From Bradyrhizobium sp. SZCCT0153 (lineage in GTDB: Bacteria > Pseudomonadota > Alphaproteobacteria > Rhizobiales > Xanthobacteraceae), in the NCBI RefSeq assembly GCF_018129995.1, contig NZ_JAFCKS010000002.1, positions 1,054,001 through 1,118,000 of the forward strand: a stretch of DNA of 64,000 bases. Direction: 5' to 3'. Positions 46,472 to 54,819 of the stretch are shown here, in pieces; the first letter of the stretch is position 1; every line of letters begins with the position of its first letter. The notes under the pieces are model-generated. The model was not told where the DNA came from. It ran no database searches and was given only the letters and a program-made list of their open reading frames with translations. Both the position numbers and the translations under genes were made by a program.

Positions 46472-46600
46472 GAGACAGATCCCCTCTGCAGGCACGACTC
46501 ATCCGCGTCTCCTTTGACGGAAACTGTGCAAGTTGTGTCGAAGCGTTTCTGCTAGTTGAGGGTGAGTATCTTAAGAAAACGTGTCTGATTGTGAAAACGT

Positions 46601-46625
46601 CGAGTTCCCGTTAGACGGGAACTCG
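46601..46625 (-). terminator. Rho-independent terminator
   Basis: CGAGTTCCCG at 46601-46610 and CGGGAACTCG at 46616-46625 make a perfect 10-base-pair stem with a 5-base loop. Read on the minus strand it is followed by ACGTTTTCAC. It lies 57 bases past the stop of the AhpD-like gene and would end that transcript before the divergently placed region upstream of 46471. Confidence 0.75.
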
Positions 46626-46681
46626 CGCGTTGCGTTTGCTGGTGAGGCGTTACGTTCGCGTTCGAGACACGGAGCGGTCGA

Positions 46682-47260
46682 TCACTTCTTCGGAAGCCGT
46701 CCCATCAGGTAGAACTCGTCGTTGGGCCGCATGCCGGTGAAGTTCGCCAGCCGGTTCGACAGGGCGAAGAAGGCCGAGATCGCGGCGATGTCCCAGATGT
46801 CGTCGTCGCTGAAGCCGTGCGGAGCGAGCGCGGCGAAATCCTCCTCCGAGATCCGCTGCGCATCGGCCGAGACCTTCATCGCGAAGTCGAGCATCGCCTT
46901 CTGCCGCGGCGTGATGTCGGCCTTGCGGTAGTTCACCGCGATCTGGTCGGCGATCAGCGGGTTCTTGGCGCGGATGCGCAGGATCGCGCCGTGCGCGATC
47001 ACGCAATACTGGCATTGATTGGCCGCCGAGGTCGCGACCACGATCATCTCGCGCTCGGCCTTGGTGAGGCCGCCGTCCTTTTCCATCAGTGCGTCGTGAT
47101 AGGCGAAGAAGGCGCGGAACTCGTCGGGGCGGTAAGCCAGCGTCAAGAACACGTTCGGCACGAAGCCGCTCTTCTCCTGCACGGCGAGAAGGCGCATGCG
47201 GATGTCGTCGGGAAGCGTGTCGAGGGCGGGGGCGGGGAAGCGTTGCGCGGGCTTTGTCAT
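46682..47260 (-). CDS. AhpD-like peroxidase-related protein (CMD family)
   Basis: A 192-residue protein of the carboxymuconolactone decarboxylase/AhpD superfamily, TIGR01926 type. The redox motif is NQCQYCVIAHG, giving Cys83, Cys86 and His90 (C-x2-C-x3-H), which in AhpD acts as a thiol-disulfide centre in peroxide or peroxynitrite reduction. TKAEREMIVVATSAA precedes it as in the family. The ATG at 47260 has GGAA about nine bases upstream; an ATG at 47266 is possible. A strong terminator follows. Confidence 0.85.
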   Translation of the reverse strand: MTKPAQRFPAPALDTLPDDIRMRLLAVQEKSGFVPNVFLTLAYRPDEFRAFFAYHDALMEKDGGLTKAEREMIVVATSAANQCQYCVIAHGAILRIRAKNPLIADQIAVNYRKADITPRQKAMLDFAMKVSADAQRISEEDFAALAPHGFSDDDIWDIAAISAFFALSNRLANFTGMRPNDEFYLMGRLPKK

Positions 47261-47362
47261 GGGCATGGATTCCGGCTTGGGGCCGGCAACCATAGTCGAT
47301 GCCGGCGCCATGCTCAACGTGACGCCAGGCTCGCAATGACGGGTCAGGGAGCGAGCGTTGCG

Positions 47363-49102
47363 TTACCGCAGCGGCTTCTTGAGAAGCGAGAAGCGGTCCG
47401 GATCGAGCCCCAGCGACGGTTGCAGCATCGGGGCCTCGACGTTGGAGAGCGTCTTGGCGGGCGGTGCCGAGAACACGGGGTCGTTCGGCACGTCACGCTG
47501 CGAGGTGGCGCCGCGCCAACGTTCGAGCACGGCGCTGACGAAATGCATGTCGTGGCCGGAGGTGGCGGAGGGCACGCTCGAGATGGTGGCTTCGCCGCGC
47601 GGCAATTGGTGCGGCGGCACCTCCTTGAAGCGCAGGCGCGTCGGCAGCGCGACGCCTTCGCCGAACGCCAGCACCTCGCGGGTGCCGAGCGAGGGTACGA
47701 AGGACAAGAGGTTCGCGGCCGCATCCGACACGGCGGCGCGCAGCAGCGCCTGGTCGCGCTCGTTGGCAAGACGCATCGTGAACAGCGTGTTGCACTGGGA
47801 GATGATGGTGGCGTCGAGCTCCGCGGGGCGCTGGGTGATGAGGCCGAGATAGACGCCGTATTTACGGCCTTCCTTGGCGATGCGCGACACCGCCTTGCGG
47901 GTCGGTCCGAAGCCGACATTGCGGTCGGCGGAGGCGTAACGGTGGGCCTCCTCGCAGACGAACAGCAGCGGCGAGACGCCGTCGCTCCACAGGCCGAAAT
48001 CGAAGGCCATGCGGCAGAGCACCGAGACGACGGAATCGATGACCTCGGCCGGGAAGCCGGCAAGCTGCATCACCGTCATCGGCTTGCCGTTGGCGGGCAG
48101 GCGGAACAGAAGGCTGATCACCTCGGCCATCGTGTCGCCGCCGACATTGGCGTTGTCGAACATGAAGGCGTAGCGCGGATCGTTGCGCACCGCTTCGATG
48201 CGCGAAATCAGCTTGTGATAGATGATGCGCGAGGAGCGGTTTTCCAGCTTGCCCATGCGCTCGTCGATCAGCGACAACAGGTCGACCAGGCGGTACGGCA
48301 CCGGCGTGTCGACGGTGTAGCCGACCTGCTTGGGATCGATGCGCTTGAGGCCGATGCGGTCGGCATTCTGGTACTGGGTGTAGACGCCCTTGGCGAGCGG
48401 GATCACCTCGGCGAGGATGTCGAGCTCCTCGGGCACGCCGGCGCGGCCGCCGAACAGCACGTCGACGATTTCCTCGAAATTGAACAGCCAGAACGGCAGC
48501 TTCAGGTTCCGCGGATTGAGCACCAGCGCGCGGTCGCCGAAGCAGCGGCCGTATTCATTGTGCACGTCGAGCAGGAAGATGCGCAGGTTCGGGCGCGCTT
48601 TCAGGATCTCGTTGAGCAGCAGCGAGACACCGGTCGATTTGCCGACGCCGGTCGATCCCAGCACGGCAAAATGCTTGGACAGCATTTCCTCGACATCGAC
48701 ATAGGCGATGACGGAGCGGTCCTGCTGGAGGAAGCCGACATTGATCTGGTCCGATCCGGTCGGCGCGTAGATCGTGCGCAGCTCCTGGCTCGTGATCAGG
48801 TCGACGGCATCGCCGATGGTCGGATAATTGGTGACGCCGCGCTGGAATTTGGCCTTGTCGGCGGCGTTGAGGATCTCGCCTAGCAGGTCGACCGAGGCGA
48901 TGGCGATGTAATTGTCGGCGCTCGACAGATTTTCGCAGGAGACCTCGGTGATCATCGCGACGATGACCGAGCTTGCGCAGCGAATGCTGACGAAGCGGCC
49001 GACGGTCGCCCGAACCTCCGAGACCGGCATCCGGCTTTCGGCCAGAAGCCCGACCCGGGCGAGCGATCCGCGAACCGAAATCACGCGTCCAAAGGATGTC
49101 AC
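47363..49102 (-). CDS. HerA/FtsK-type ATPase (DUF87), orphan
   Basis: A 579-residue ATPase. An N-terminal HAS-barrel-like beta region (about 1-80, FGRVISVRGSLARVGL) is followed by Walker A GSTGVGKST (149-157), Walker B LLFVCEEAHRY (about 380-390) and a sensor-like ITQRPAELD. HerA forms hexamers that translocate DNA, and in archaea works with the nuclease NurA in end resection. No NurA, Sir2 or other nuclease gene is adjacent here. The start is a GTG, with MTSFGRV as the first residues. Also possible as a component of an unrecognised defence or repair system. Confidence 0.82.
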   Translation of the reverse strand: MTSFGRVISVRGSLARVGLLAESRMPVSEVRATVGRFVSIRCASSVIVAMITEVSCENLSSADNYIAIASVDLLGEILNAADKAKFQRGVTNYPTIGDAVDLITSQELRTIYAPTGSDQINVGFLQQDRSVIAYVDVEEMLSKHFAVLGSTGVGKSTGVSLLLNEILKARPNLRIFLLDVHNEYGRCFGDRALVLNPRNLKLPFWLFNFEEIVDVLFGGRAGVPEELDILAEVIPLAKGVYTQYQNADRIGLKRIDPKQVGYTVDTPVPYRLVDLLSLIDERMGKLENRSSRIIYHKLISRIEAVRNDPRYAFMFDNANVGGDTMAEVISLLFRLPANGKPMTVMQLAGFPAEVIDSVVSVLCRMAFDFGLWSDGVSPLLFVCEEAHRYASADRNVGFGPTRKAVSRIAKEGRKYGVYLGLITQRPAELDATIISQCNTLFTMRLANERDQALLRAAVSDAAANLLSFVPSLGTREVLAFGEGVALPTRLRFKEVPPHQLPRGEATISSVPSATSGHDMHFVSAVLERWRGATSQRDVPNDPVFSAPPAKTLSNVEAPMLQPSLGLDPDRFSLLKKPLR

Positions 49103-49401
49103 TTGAATGAACCTGGCAAGAGCGAGTGCTTTGGGACGACTATGCGCGGCCGTCGCTGCACAAACGGTTAAACGGCAAGCGCGGTGGCTTCGTTAAATCC
49201 GCGACAATCCGGCCATGAAGTTTGTTCCTAATGCATACCGATGGGCGGAAACGGCCGGAATATGCCGGTTTCCTGGGCTTTCGGGTCGAAAAGGGTTTAA
49301 GGAATATTTTACCATCCGGCCAGTCAGTCGGCCGTTCGAGGATGTTGCCATGTGGACGGAGCACCATCCGAATCAGTTTGATTTGTTGACGGGACCTAAT
49401 C
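49103..49401. other. Intergenic region between the HerA-type and dioxygenase genes
   Basis: About 420 bases (to 49524) separate the divergent genes. A minus-strand reading of 128 codons (49140-49526) is open but basic, low in hydrophobic order and unlike a protein. The only clear signals are the promoter and palindrome at 49386-49421. Confidence 0.5.
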
Positions 49402-49421
49402 ATTTGTACATTAGTACAAAT
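49386..49421 (+). promoter_or_regulatory. Candidate promoter with overlapping perfect palindrome (dioxygenase gene)
   Basis: TTGACG (49386-49391) and CATTAG (49409-49414) are spaced 17 bases. ATTTGTAC-ATTA-GTACAAAT (49402-49421) is a perfect 8+4+8 inverted repeat covering the -10 region, about 104 bases before the dioxygenase ATG. A bound dimeric repressor would block the promoter. Confidence 0.55.
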
Positions 49422-49524
49422 AAACCGGCGACCCTGATGCCGCCCCGGCGCGTGAGCGGATTTGCAGCCTGCGCCTGATTGCGGGAGCCGGTCCGCCGGA
49501 TCCGGCGATGCCTTGGAGGAGACC

Positions 49525-50493
49525 ATGCAGCCCGAACCGATTTTCGATCTTGCTCATCTCGGCCACATGGAACTGCTGACGCCCAAGCCCGACGAGAGCC
49601 TCAAGTTCTTCGTCGACGTGATGGGCATGACCGTCAGCGGCCAAAAGGGCGAGTCGGTCTATCTGCGTGGCTGGGACGATTACGAGCGCTATTCGCTCAA
49701 GCTGACGGCGTCGAAGACATCGGGCATGGAGCACATGGCGTTGCGCGCGCGCAGCCAGCAGGCGCTCGAGCGCCGCGTCGCCGCGCTGAAGGGCTCGGGC
49801 TTCGATATCGGCTGGATCGACGGCGACATGGGGCAGGGGCCGACGTTCCGCTGCCGCGATCCCGACGGCCACATCGTCGAGCTCTATTACGAGACCGAAT
49901 GGTATCAGGCGCCGCCCGAGCTGAAGCCCGCGCTGAAGAACCAGGCGCAGCGCTTTCCCGCCCGCGGCGTCAACGTCCGCCGCCTCGACCATCTCAACTG
50001 CCTTGCGGTGGACATCAAGGCCAACCGCGAGTTCTTCGAGAATTACCTCGGCTGCCGCCTCACCGAGCAGATCGTCCTCAACGACGGTCGTGAAGCCGCG
50101 ATGTGGCTGACGATGTCGAACAAGAGCTACGACTTCGCCTATTCGCTCGATCATTCCGGCACGCCCGGCCGATTCCACCACGTCACCTACGCGCTGGACA
50201 GCCGCGAGGAGATTCTGCGCGCGGCGGATATCTTCCTGGAGAACGGCGTCCACATCGAGACCGGGCCGCACAAGCACGCGATCCAGCAGACCTTCTTCCT
50301 CTATGTCTACGAGCCCGGCGGCAACCGCGTCGAAGTCGCCAATGCCGGCGCCCGCCTCATCCTCGCGCCCGACTGGAAGCCGATCGTGTGGACCGAGGAG
50401 GAGCGCAAGAAGGGGCAGGCCTGGGGGTTGAAGACCATCGAGTCCTTCCACACCCATGGCACGCCGCCGGTGGAGGCGACGAAGCACGGCTGA
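49525..50493 (+). CDS. Type I extradiol ring-cleavage dioxygenase (catechol 2,3-dioxygenase-like)
   Basis: A 322-residue two-module VOC dioxygenase, the standard length for catechol 2,3-dioxygenases. Expected iron ligands are His156 (RRLDHLNCL), His219 (RFHHVTYAL) and Glu270 (NRVEVANAG). The second-sphere His near 249-251 (GPHKHAI) and Tyr in FFLYVYEPGGNR match the catalytic set. It would open a catechol-like or dihydroxypyridine-like ring next to a hydroxyl. A GGAGGA sequence precedes the ATG at 49525. The neighbouring molybdenum hydroxylase on the other strand suggests a heteroaromatic substrate, but the specificity is not readable. Confidence 0.87.
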   Translation: MQPEPIFDLAHLGHMELLTPKPDESLKFFVDVMGMTVSGQKGESVYLRGWDDYERYSLKLTASKTSGMEHMALRARSQQALERRVAALKGSGFDIGWIDGDMGQGPTFRCRDPDGHIVELYYETEWYQAPPELKPALKNQAQRFPARGVNVRRLDHLNCLAVDIKANREFFENYLGCRLTEQIVLNDGREAAMWLTMSNKSYDFAYSLDHSGTPGRFHHVTYALDSREEILRAADIFLENGVHIETGPHKHAIQQTFFLYVYEPGGNRVEVANAGARLILAPDWKPIVWTEEERKKGQAWGLKTIESFHTHGTPPVEATKHG

Positions 50494-50540
50494 GCATGAC
50501 CCGGAAAAGTGTGAAGCGGTTTTCCGCTAAGGTCATGCTC
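50492..50540. repeat. Dispersed palindromic repeat (GAGCATGACC type) between convergent genes
   Basis: GAGCATGACC (50492-50501) and GGTCATGCTC (50531-50540) are perfect 10-base inverted arms, with inner CCGGAAAAGTG/GCGGTTTTCC partial pairing. This resembles a widespread Bradyrhizobium intergenic repeat. It overlaps the dioxygenase stop codon and may end transcription on both strands. Confidence 0.8.
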
Positions 50541-50548
50541 AAGAAAAT

Positions 50549-53500
50549 CTAACGCGTTGACGTGCGCACCCGTGCAATCGTCTCGCGGACACCGGTCCAT
50601 GCGGGCTTGTCGGGTGCAAATTGCTTGCGCAGGAAGGTGACGAGCTCTTCGACCTGCGCGTCGCTCATGCTGTTCTTGAACGCGGGCATGTAGCCGAGGT
50701 CGCTCGAGACGGGCTCCGCAATGCCGTGCAGGATCACCTGCACGAGATTGTCCGACGTGGCGCTGTGCAGATTGCTGTTGAGCGCGAGTGACGGTCGGCT
50801 GCCGAACAGCGGCAGGCCGCCGACCTCGTGGCACACGGCGCAGGCGCCGAGGTAGAGCCGCGCGCCGGTCGAAGATGCGACAGTGACCTGCGTCGCAGCT
50901 TCGAGCTTCAGAGCGGTCGCATCGTGCGCTTTTCCGTCGGTCGCGGTGTCGTTGAACGAATTGAGATAGACCGCCATGGCGCGGATGTCCGGATCGGGCA
51001 GCGACTTCAGATCCTTCACAACAGGCGCCATCGGGCCGGCCGCGACGCCGTGAAAGCGTGAATGACCGGTGCGCAAATATGCGAAAAGCTCGTCCTCGCT
51101 CCATGGGATCGGCGCGTGCGAGAGCGAGGTCAGCGGCGGCGCCTCCCAGCCTTCGGCAAAGCCGCCGGCGAGGTAGGCCTCGCGCTGCTCGGCGCCGAGC
51201 GCATTGCGCGGCGAATGGCAGGCGCTGCAATGGCCGAGGCTCTCGACCAGATAGGCGCCGCGATTCCACTGCTCGGACTTGGCAGGATCAGGCTTGAACT
51301 CCTTGGTCCGGTGGAACAGCGCATTCCAGCCCGCCAGCAGCGGGCGGAGATTGAAGGGGAAGGCGAGCGCATTCGCGGGCGCCGTCGCGCGCACCGCGGG
51401 CTGCGCCATCAAATAGGCGTACAGCGCCTGAAGGTCGGCATCGCTGGTCTTCGAAAAATGCGTATAGGGAAATGCGGGATAGAGCTGCCGACCGTCGCGA
51501 TGCAAGCCGTCGCGCATCGCGCGCTCGAAGGCGGGATAGGACCAGGCTCCGATGCCGGTCTCGACATCTGGCGTGATGTTGGTCGCGTAGATCGTGCCGA
51601 ACGGCGTCTGAAGCGCGCGGCCGCCGGCATTGAGCGCGCCACTGAAGCTGGTGTGGCACTCCGCGCAATTGCCGAGCGCGGCAAGCTGCTGGCCGCGCGC
51701 GATGGTCGCCGCAGAATAGACCGATGCATCGGGCCGCTCGATCGGCGCGATGGCGCGCCCGGGCAGGAGCGCCGCGCCGATGCCGATCGCCGCGGTGCAG
51801 ACGGCGGCAATGGTCGCGAAGATGCCGGCGCGCTTGGCGAACGGATTTTCCCAGATGCGGGACGGCTGCGGCGCAGCGGGCCCGGGCAGGGCCTCCGGCG
51901 TAGCCGGGGTGTCGCCGCGAAGCCCCGTGAGGATACGCTCCGGCGTGAACGGCGGCTCGCGAAAGCGTACGCCGGTGGCATCGAAGATCGCGTTCGCGAT
52001 GGCTGCCGCGCTCGGCACTGATGCGGACTCGCCGACGCCGAGCGGCGGCTGATCCTGGCGCGGCAGCATCAGCACGTCGATCTTGGGCACGTCGGGGAAG
52101 GGAATAATGGGATAAGCGCCCCATTCGCGTGCCGCCACCGCGCCGCGCTCGAACGAGACCTCTTCCATCAGCGCGCGGCTGGTGGACTGGATGACGTTGC
52201 CGTGGATCTGGTGGCGGACGCCGTCCGGATTGATCATCAGGCCGGAGTCCTGCCCGGCAACGACGCGTGTCACGCTGACGTCGCCGGTGGATTTGTTCAC
52301 CGCGACATCGGCGACCCAGGCCGACCACGCCGCGCCATAACCGGGAAACTTGCTGTGAACATAGAGCGCGTAGGCAAAGCCGCGCCCGTGCACGACCTCG
52401 CCGTCCTTCTCTTCGCGGACCGGGCGCGGCGTCCAGCCCGCGCGCTCGGCCACCGCGTTGACGAGATCGACGGCGCGCTGGTCTTTCAGATAGCGCAGCC
52501 GGTATTCGATCGGATCGACACCGGCCTCGGTCGCGGCTTCGTCGATGTAGGATTCGTGCGCAAAGGTGTTCGGCAGTGCCGAGACGCCGCGGAACCAGGA
52601 CGCGCGCACGATCGGCGCCATGTCGTGGGCGACGACGCGCATGTGGTCGTAATCGTAGGGCGGGATCGCGGTGCGGTCGCCCATCTGGAGGACGTCGGGC
52701 TCTGGCGAGATCCGCCCCGTCAGCAGCAGCGCCAGCGTCGGGGCGGCGTTCGAGGGATAACGCGTGGCGAGATCGTAAGCAGCGACGCCGCCGTCTGCGT
52801 CGAGGCCCCCGTTGACGTCGATCAGCTGCGCCGTGCCCTTGGGCTCCCAGGCGTGCTCCTGCTCGCGCGTCAGCTGCACGCGAACGGGCCGGCCGACCGC
52901 GCGCGACAGCAGCAGCGCGTCGGCGGTGACATCGTCGGCGCAGTTGCGGCCGTAGCAGCCGGCGGCTTCCAGTCTGACGACCTCGATCTCGCTCTCGGGA
53001 CGCTCGATCAGCAAAGCCAGGTCGCTGCGCAGCACGTGAGGATTCTGGGTCCCGGACCAGACGCGGATGTTGCCGTCCTGGAAGTCGGCGACGGCGCAGG
53101 ACGGGCCGATCGAGGCGTGCATCTGGTAGGGCCAGACGTAGGTGCGCCGCATCGGCTTGGCCGCGCCTGATATCGCGGTAGTCACGTCGCCCTGGTCGAT
53201 CAGCGTGCGCGGGGTCGACGGGTTGGCGCGCAGCGCGGTCTCGATATCGGCAAGATCGGTCAGATCAGGCGTTGGCTTCCAGCTCACGGCGAGCTGCGCG
53301 GCCGCCTGGATCGCATTCTCCTCACGCTCGGCGACTACGCCGACGAAGTCGCCGATGTGGACGACGGCGATGATGCCGGGAACGTTGCGCACCGAGGATT
53401 CATCCACCGCGATCAGGCTGGTGCCGACGAACGGGCCGGCATCGACGCCGGCATAGGGCGGGCGCACCACGCGCCCGTGCAGCATACCGGGCAGGCGGAT

Positions 53501-54079
53501 GTCGTGCACGAAGGTCAATTCGCCCGTGGCCTTGGCGGGCAGGTCGACGCGCGGCACCGACCGGCCGACGATGGCGTAGTCGCCGACGGGCTTGACCGCG
53601 ACATCGTCGGCAAGTTCGAGGCGAATGATCTCGCCGCCGATCAACTCGCCATAGCTGACGCTGCGGTTGTCGTGTCCCCGCACGAGACCGTCCTCGATCT
53701 TGAGGTCGCCGGCCGGCAGCTCCAGCCGCTCCGCCGCGCGCGCGATAAGGAAGTGCCGCGCCTGTGCCGCGGCCTTTCGCAGCGGGACGGCGGTGATCTG
53801 GATGGTCTCGCTCGCAATCGTCGCGCCCTGGTTCGGCACGATCGCGGTGTCGCCGAGCACCACGACGACGCGTGCAAAGGACACGTCGAGCTCCTCGGCG
53901 ACGATCTGGCCAAGCGCGGTGCGGATTCCGGTGCCGAGATCGACATGGCCGTTATAGGCCGCGATCGAACCGTCCGCGGTGATGCGGATGAAAGTCTCGG
54001 ATGTGACCTCGTCCACGGTGCGGACGACGACGAGCGAACCGGCTTGGCGCTCAGCTCCGTTCGAGGAAGGGAAGGTCAT
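50549..54079 (-). CDS. Molybdopterin hydroxylase large subunit with C-terminal tri-haem cytochrome c (NicB-like)
   Basis: A 1176-residue fusion. Residues about 1-720 are a xanthine-dehydrogenase-family molybdopterin domain in the order seen in isoquinoline/nicotinate hydroxylases (YNGHVDLGTGIRTALGQIVAEE). A membrane helix (about 746-770) follows, then a cytochrome c region with three CxxCH sites at 805-809 (CAECH), 951-955 (CSACH) and 1080-1084 (CAVCH). This matches the design of Pseudomonas putida NicB, which hydroxylates nicotinate using water and passes electrons to the respiratory chain. It starts within the stop of the small-subunit gene. Substrate in this organism is not proven. Confidence 0.87.
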   Translation of the reverse strand: MTFPSSNGAERQAGSLVVVRTVDEVTSETFIRITADGSIAAYNGHVDLGTGIRTALGQIVAEELDVSFARVVVVLGDTAIVPNQGATIASETIQITAVPLRKAAAQARHFLIARAAERLELPAGDLKIEDGLVRGHDNRSVSYGELIGGEIIRLELADDVAVKPVGDYAIVGRSVPRVDLPAKATGELTFVHDIRLPGMLHGRVVRPPYAGVDAGPFVGTSLIAVDESSVRNVPGIIAVVHIGDFVGVVAEREENAIQAAAQLAVSWKPTPDLTDLADIETALRANPSTPRTLIDQGDVTTAISGAAKPMRRTYVWPYQMHASIGPSCAVADFQDGNIRVWSGTQNPHVLRSDLALLIERPESEIEVVRLEAAGCYGRNCADDVTADALLLSRAVGRPVRVQLTREQEHAWEPKGTAQLIDVNGGLDADGGVAAYDLATRYPSNAAPTLALLLTGRISPEPDVLQMGDRTAIPPYDYDHMRVVAHDMAPIVRASWFRGVSALPNTFAHESYIDEAATEAGVDPIEYRLRYLKDQRAVDLVNAVAERAGWTPRPVREEKDGEVVHGRGFAYALYVHSKFPGYGAAWSAWVADVAVNKSTGDVSVTRVVAGQDSGLMINPDGVRHQIHGNVIQSTSRALMEEVSFERGAVAAREWGAYPIIPFPDVPKIDVLMLPRQDQPPLGVGESASVPSAAAIANAIFDATGVRFREPPFTPERILTGLRGDTPATPEALPGPAAPQPSRIWENPFAKRAGIFATIAAVCTAAIGIGAALLPGRAIAPIERPDASVYSAATIARGQQLAALGNCAECHTSFSGALNAGGRALQTPFGTIYATNITPDVETGIGAWSYPAFERAMRDGLHRDGRQLYPAFPYTHFSKTSDADLQALYAYLMAQPAVRATAPANALAFPFNLRPLLAGWNALFHRTKEFKPDPAKSEQWNRGAYLVESLGHCSACHSPRNALGAEQREAYLAGGFAEGWEAPPLTSLSHAPIPWSEDELFAYLRTGHSRFHGVAAGPMAPVVKDLKSLPDPDIRAMAVYLNSFNDTATDGKAHDATALKLEAATQVTVASSTGARLYLGACAVCHEVGGLPLFGSRPSLALNSNLHSATSDNLVQVILHGIAEPVSSDLGYMPAFKNSMSDAQVEELVTFLRKQFAPDKPAWTGVRETIARVRTSTR

Positions 54080-54561
54080 CAATCCGCGGCCTCGGTGAGC
54101 TGGCCCGATGCACGCATCACGGCACGCAAAATTTCGACATGGGTGCCGCAGCGGCAGAGATTGTAGCGCAGCGCCGCGAGCGCCTCCTGCTCGGTCGGCT
54201 GCGGGTTGATGGCGAGCAGCGCCTTGGTGGTCATGATCATGCCGTTGAGGCAGTAGCCGCATTGCGCAGCCTGCTCGTCGATGAAGGCCTGCTGCACGAT
54301 GTCAGGCTCGTCGCGCGTGCCGAGCCCTTCGAGCGTCACGATGTCGCGGCCGGCGCAGCCGCTGACCGGAACCACGCAGGAGCGCGCCGCGGCTCCGTCG
54401 ATCAGGACTGTGCAGGTGCCGCATTCGCCCAGGCCGCAGCCATATTTCGGACCGTTGAGCGCGAGGTCGTTGCGCAGCACGTAGAGCAACGGCGTGTCGT
54501 GCGCCGCCGCGATCTCGTGGACCCTGCCGTTCACGGTGAGGCGGATCGGTGTTTGCGTCAT
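54079..54561 (-). CDS. Molybdenum hydroxylase small subunit, two [2Fe-2S] clusters (NicA-like)
   Basis: A 160-residue iron-sulfur subunit. The plant-type cluster ligands are in GCGLGECGTCTVLIDG plus the later Cys of ARSCVVP. The second cluster is in QCGYCLNGM and NLCRCGTH. It carries electrons from the molybdenum site of the large subunit to its haems. The stop and the large-subunit start share one base (TGATG). GGGAA lies five bases before the ATG at 54561. Promoter signals face leftward from about 54645. Confidence 0.92.
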   Translation of the reverse strand: MTQTPIRLTVNGRVHEIAAAHDTPLLYVLRNDLALNGPKYGCGLGECGTCTVLIDGAAARSCVVPVSGCAGRDIVTLEGLGTRDEPDIVQQAFIDEQAAQCGYCLNGMIMTTKALLAINPQPTEQEALAALRYNLCRCGTHVEILRAVMRASGQLTEAAD

Positions 54562-54570
54562 CTCGTTCCC

Positions 54571-54600
54571 AAGCCCTGCGATCACAAGCCCTGCGATCAC
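54571..54600. repeat. Perfect 15-bp tandem duplication in the nicA-like leader
   Basis: AAGCCCTGCGATCAC occurs twice in a row (54571-54585 and 54586-54600), inside the 5' untranslated region of the small-subunit gene and just upstream of its ribosome-binding site. The copies are identical, so the duplication is recent or maintained. Confidence 0.85.
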
Positions 54601-54615
54601 GCGAATTGTACGTCG

Positions 54616-54645
54616 CGACGATACCGTTTGTACACAAACGTGCAA
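54616..54645 (-). promoter_or_regulatory. Minus-strand promoter with palindrome for the nicAB-like genes
   Basis: On the minus strand, TTGCAC (54645-54640) and TATCGT (54623-54618) are spaced 16 bases. CGTTTGT-AC-ACAAACG (54625-54640) is a perfect 7+2+7 palindrome filling the spacer. A dimeric regulator bound here would compete with RNA polymerase. Confidence 0.5.
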
Positions 54646-54747
54646 CCGGTCATGCCGCAGTGCAGCGCGGATGCCTTCTTTGTGGACAGTGGTGATAGGC
54701 AAATGAGGTTTTATACGGCAGGCGCATCTTTTGCCCCGCTCCGCCGC

Positions 54748-54794
54748 TTGACACCTCTCGGGAGGGCGCGCAACATCGTTCGTGTACGAATGAT
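54748..54794 (+). promoter_or_regulatory. Plus-strand promoter with palindrome for the reductase/transport operon
   Basis: A perfect TTGACA (54748-54753) is followed after 17 bases by CAACAT (54771-54776). ATCGTTCGT-GT-ACGAATGAT (54775-54794) is an inverted repeat with one mismatch in nine pairs and covers the end of the -10 box and the expected start site. It resembles the palindrome at 54625-54640 (shared CGTT-GT core and the same symmetry). The MarR gene at the end of this operon is the obvious candidate regulator. Confidence 0.55.
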
Positions 54795-54819
54795 AACCGC
54801 AAGGTCGGCTGGCTTTGAC

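Noticed and set aside
49140..49526. A 128-codon minus-strand frame in the region between the HerA-type and dioxygenase genes
   Set aside because: No ribosome-binding site, no recognisable domain, and it covers the dioxygenase promoter and palindrome.
50549..54561. Calling these genes nicotinate dehydrogenase nicA/nicB outright
   Set aside because: The domain layout matches, but related hydroxylases act on isoquinoline, aldehydes and other rings, so only likeness is claimed.
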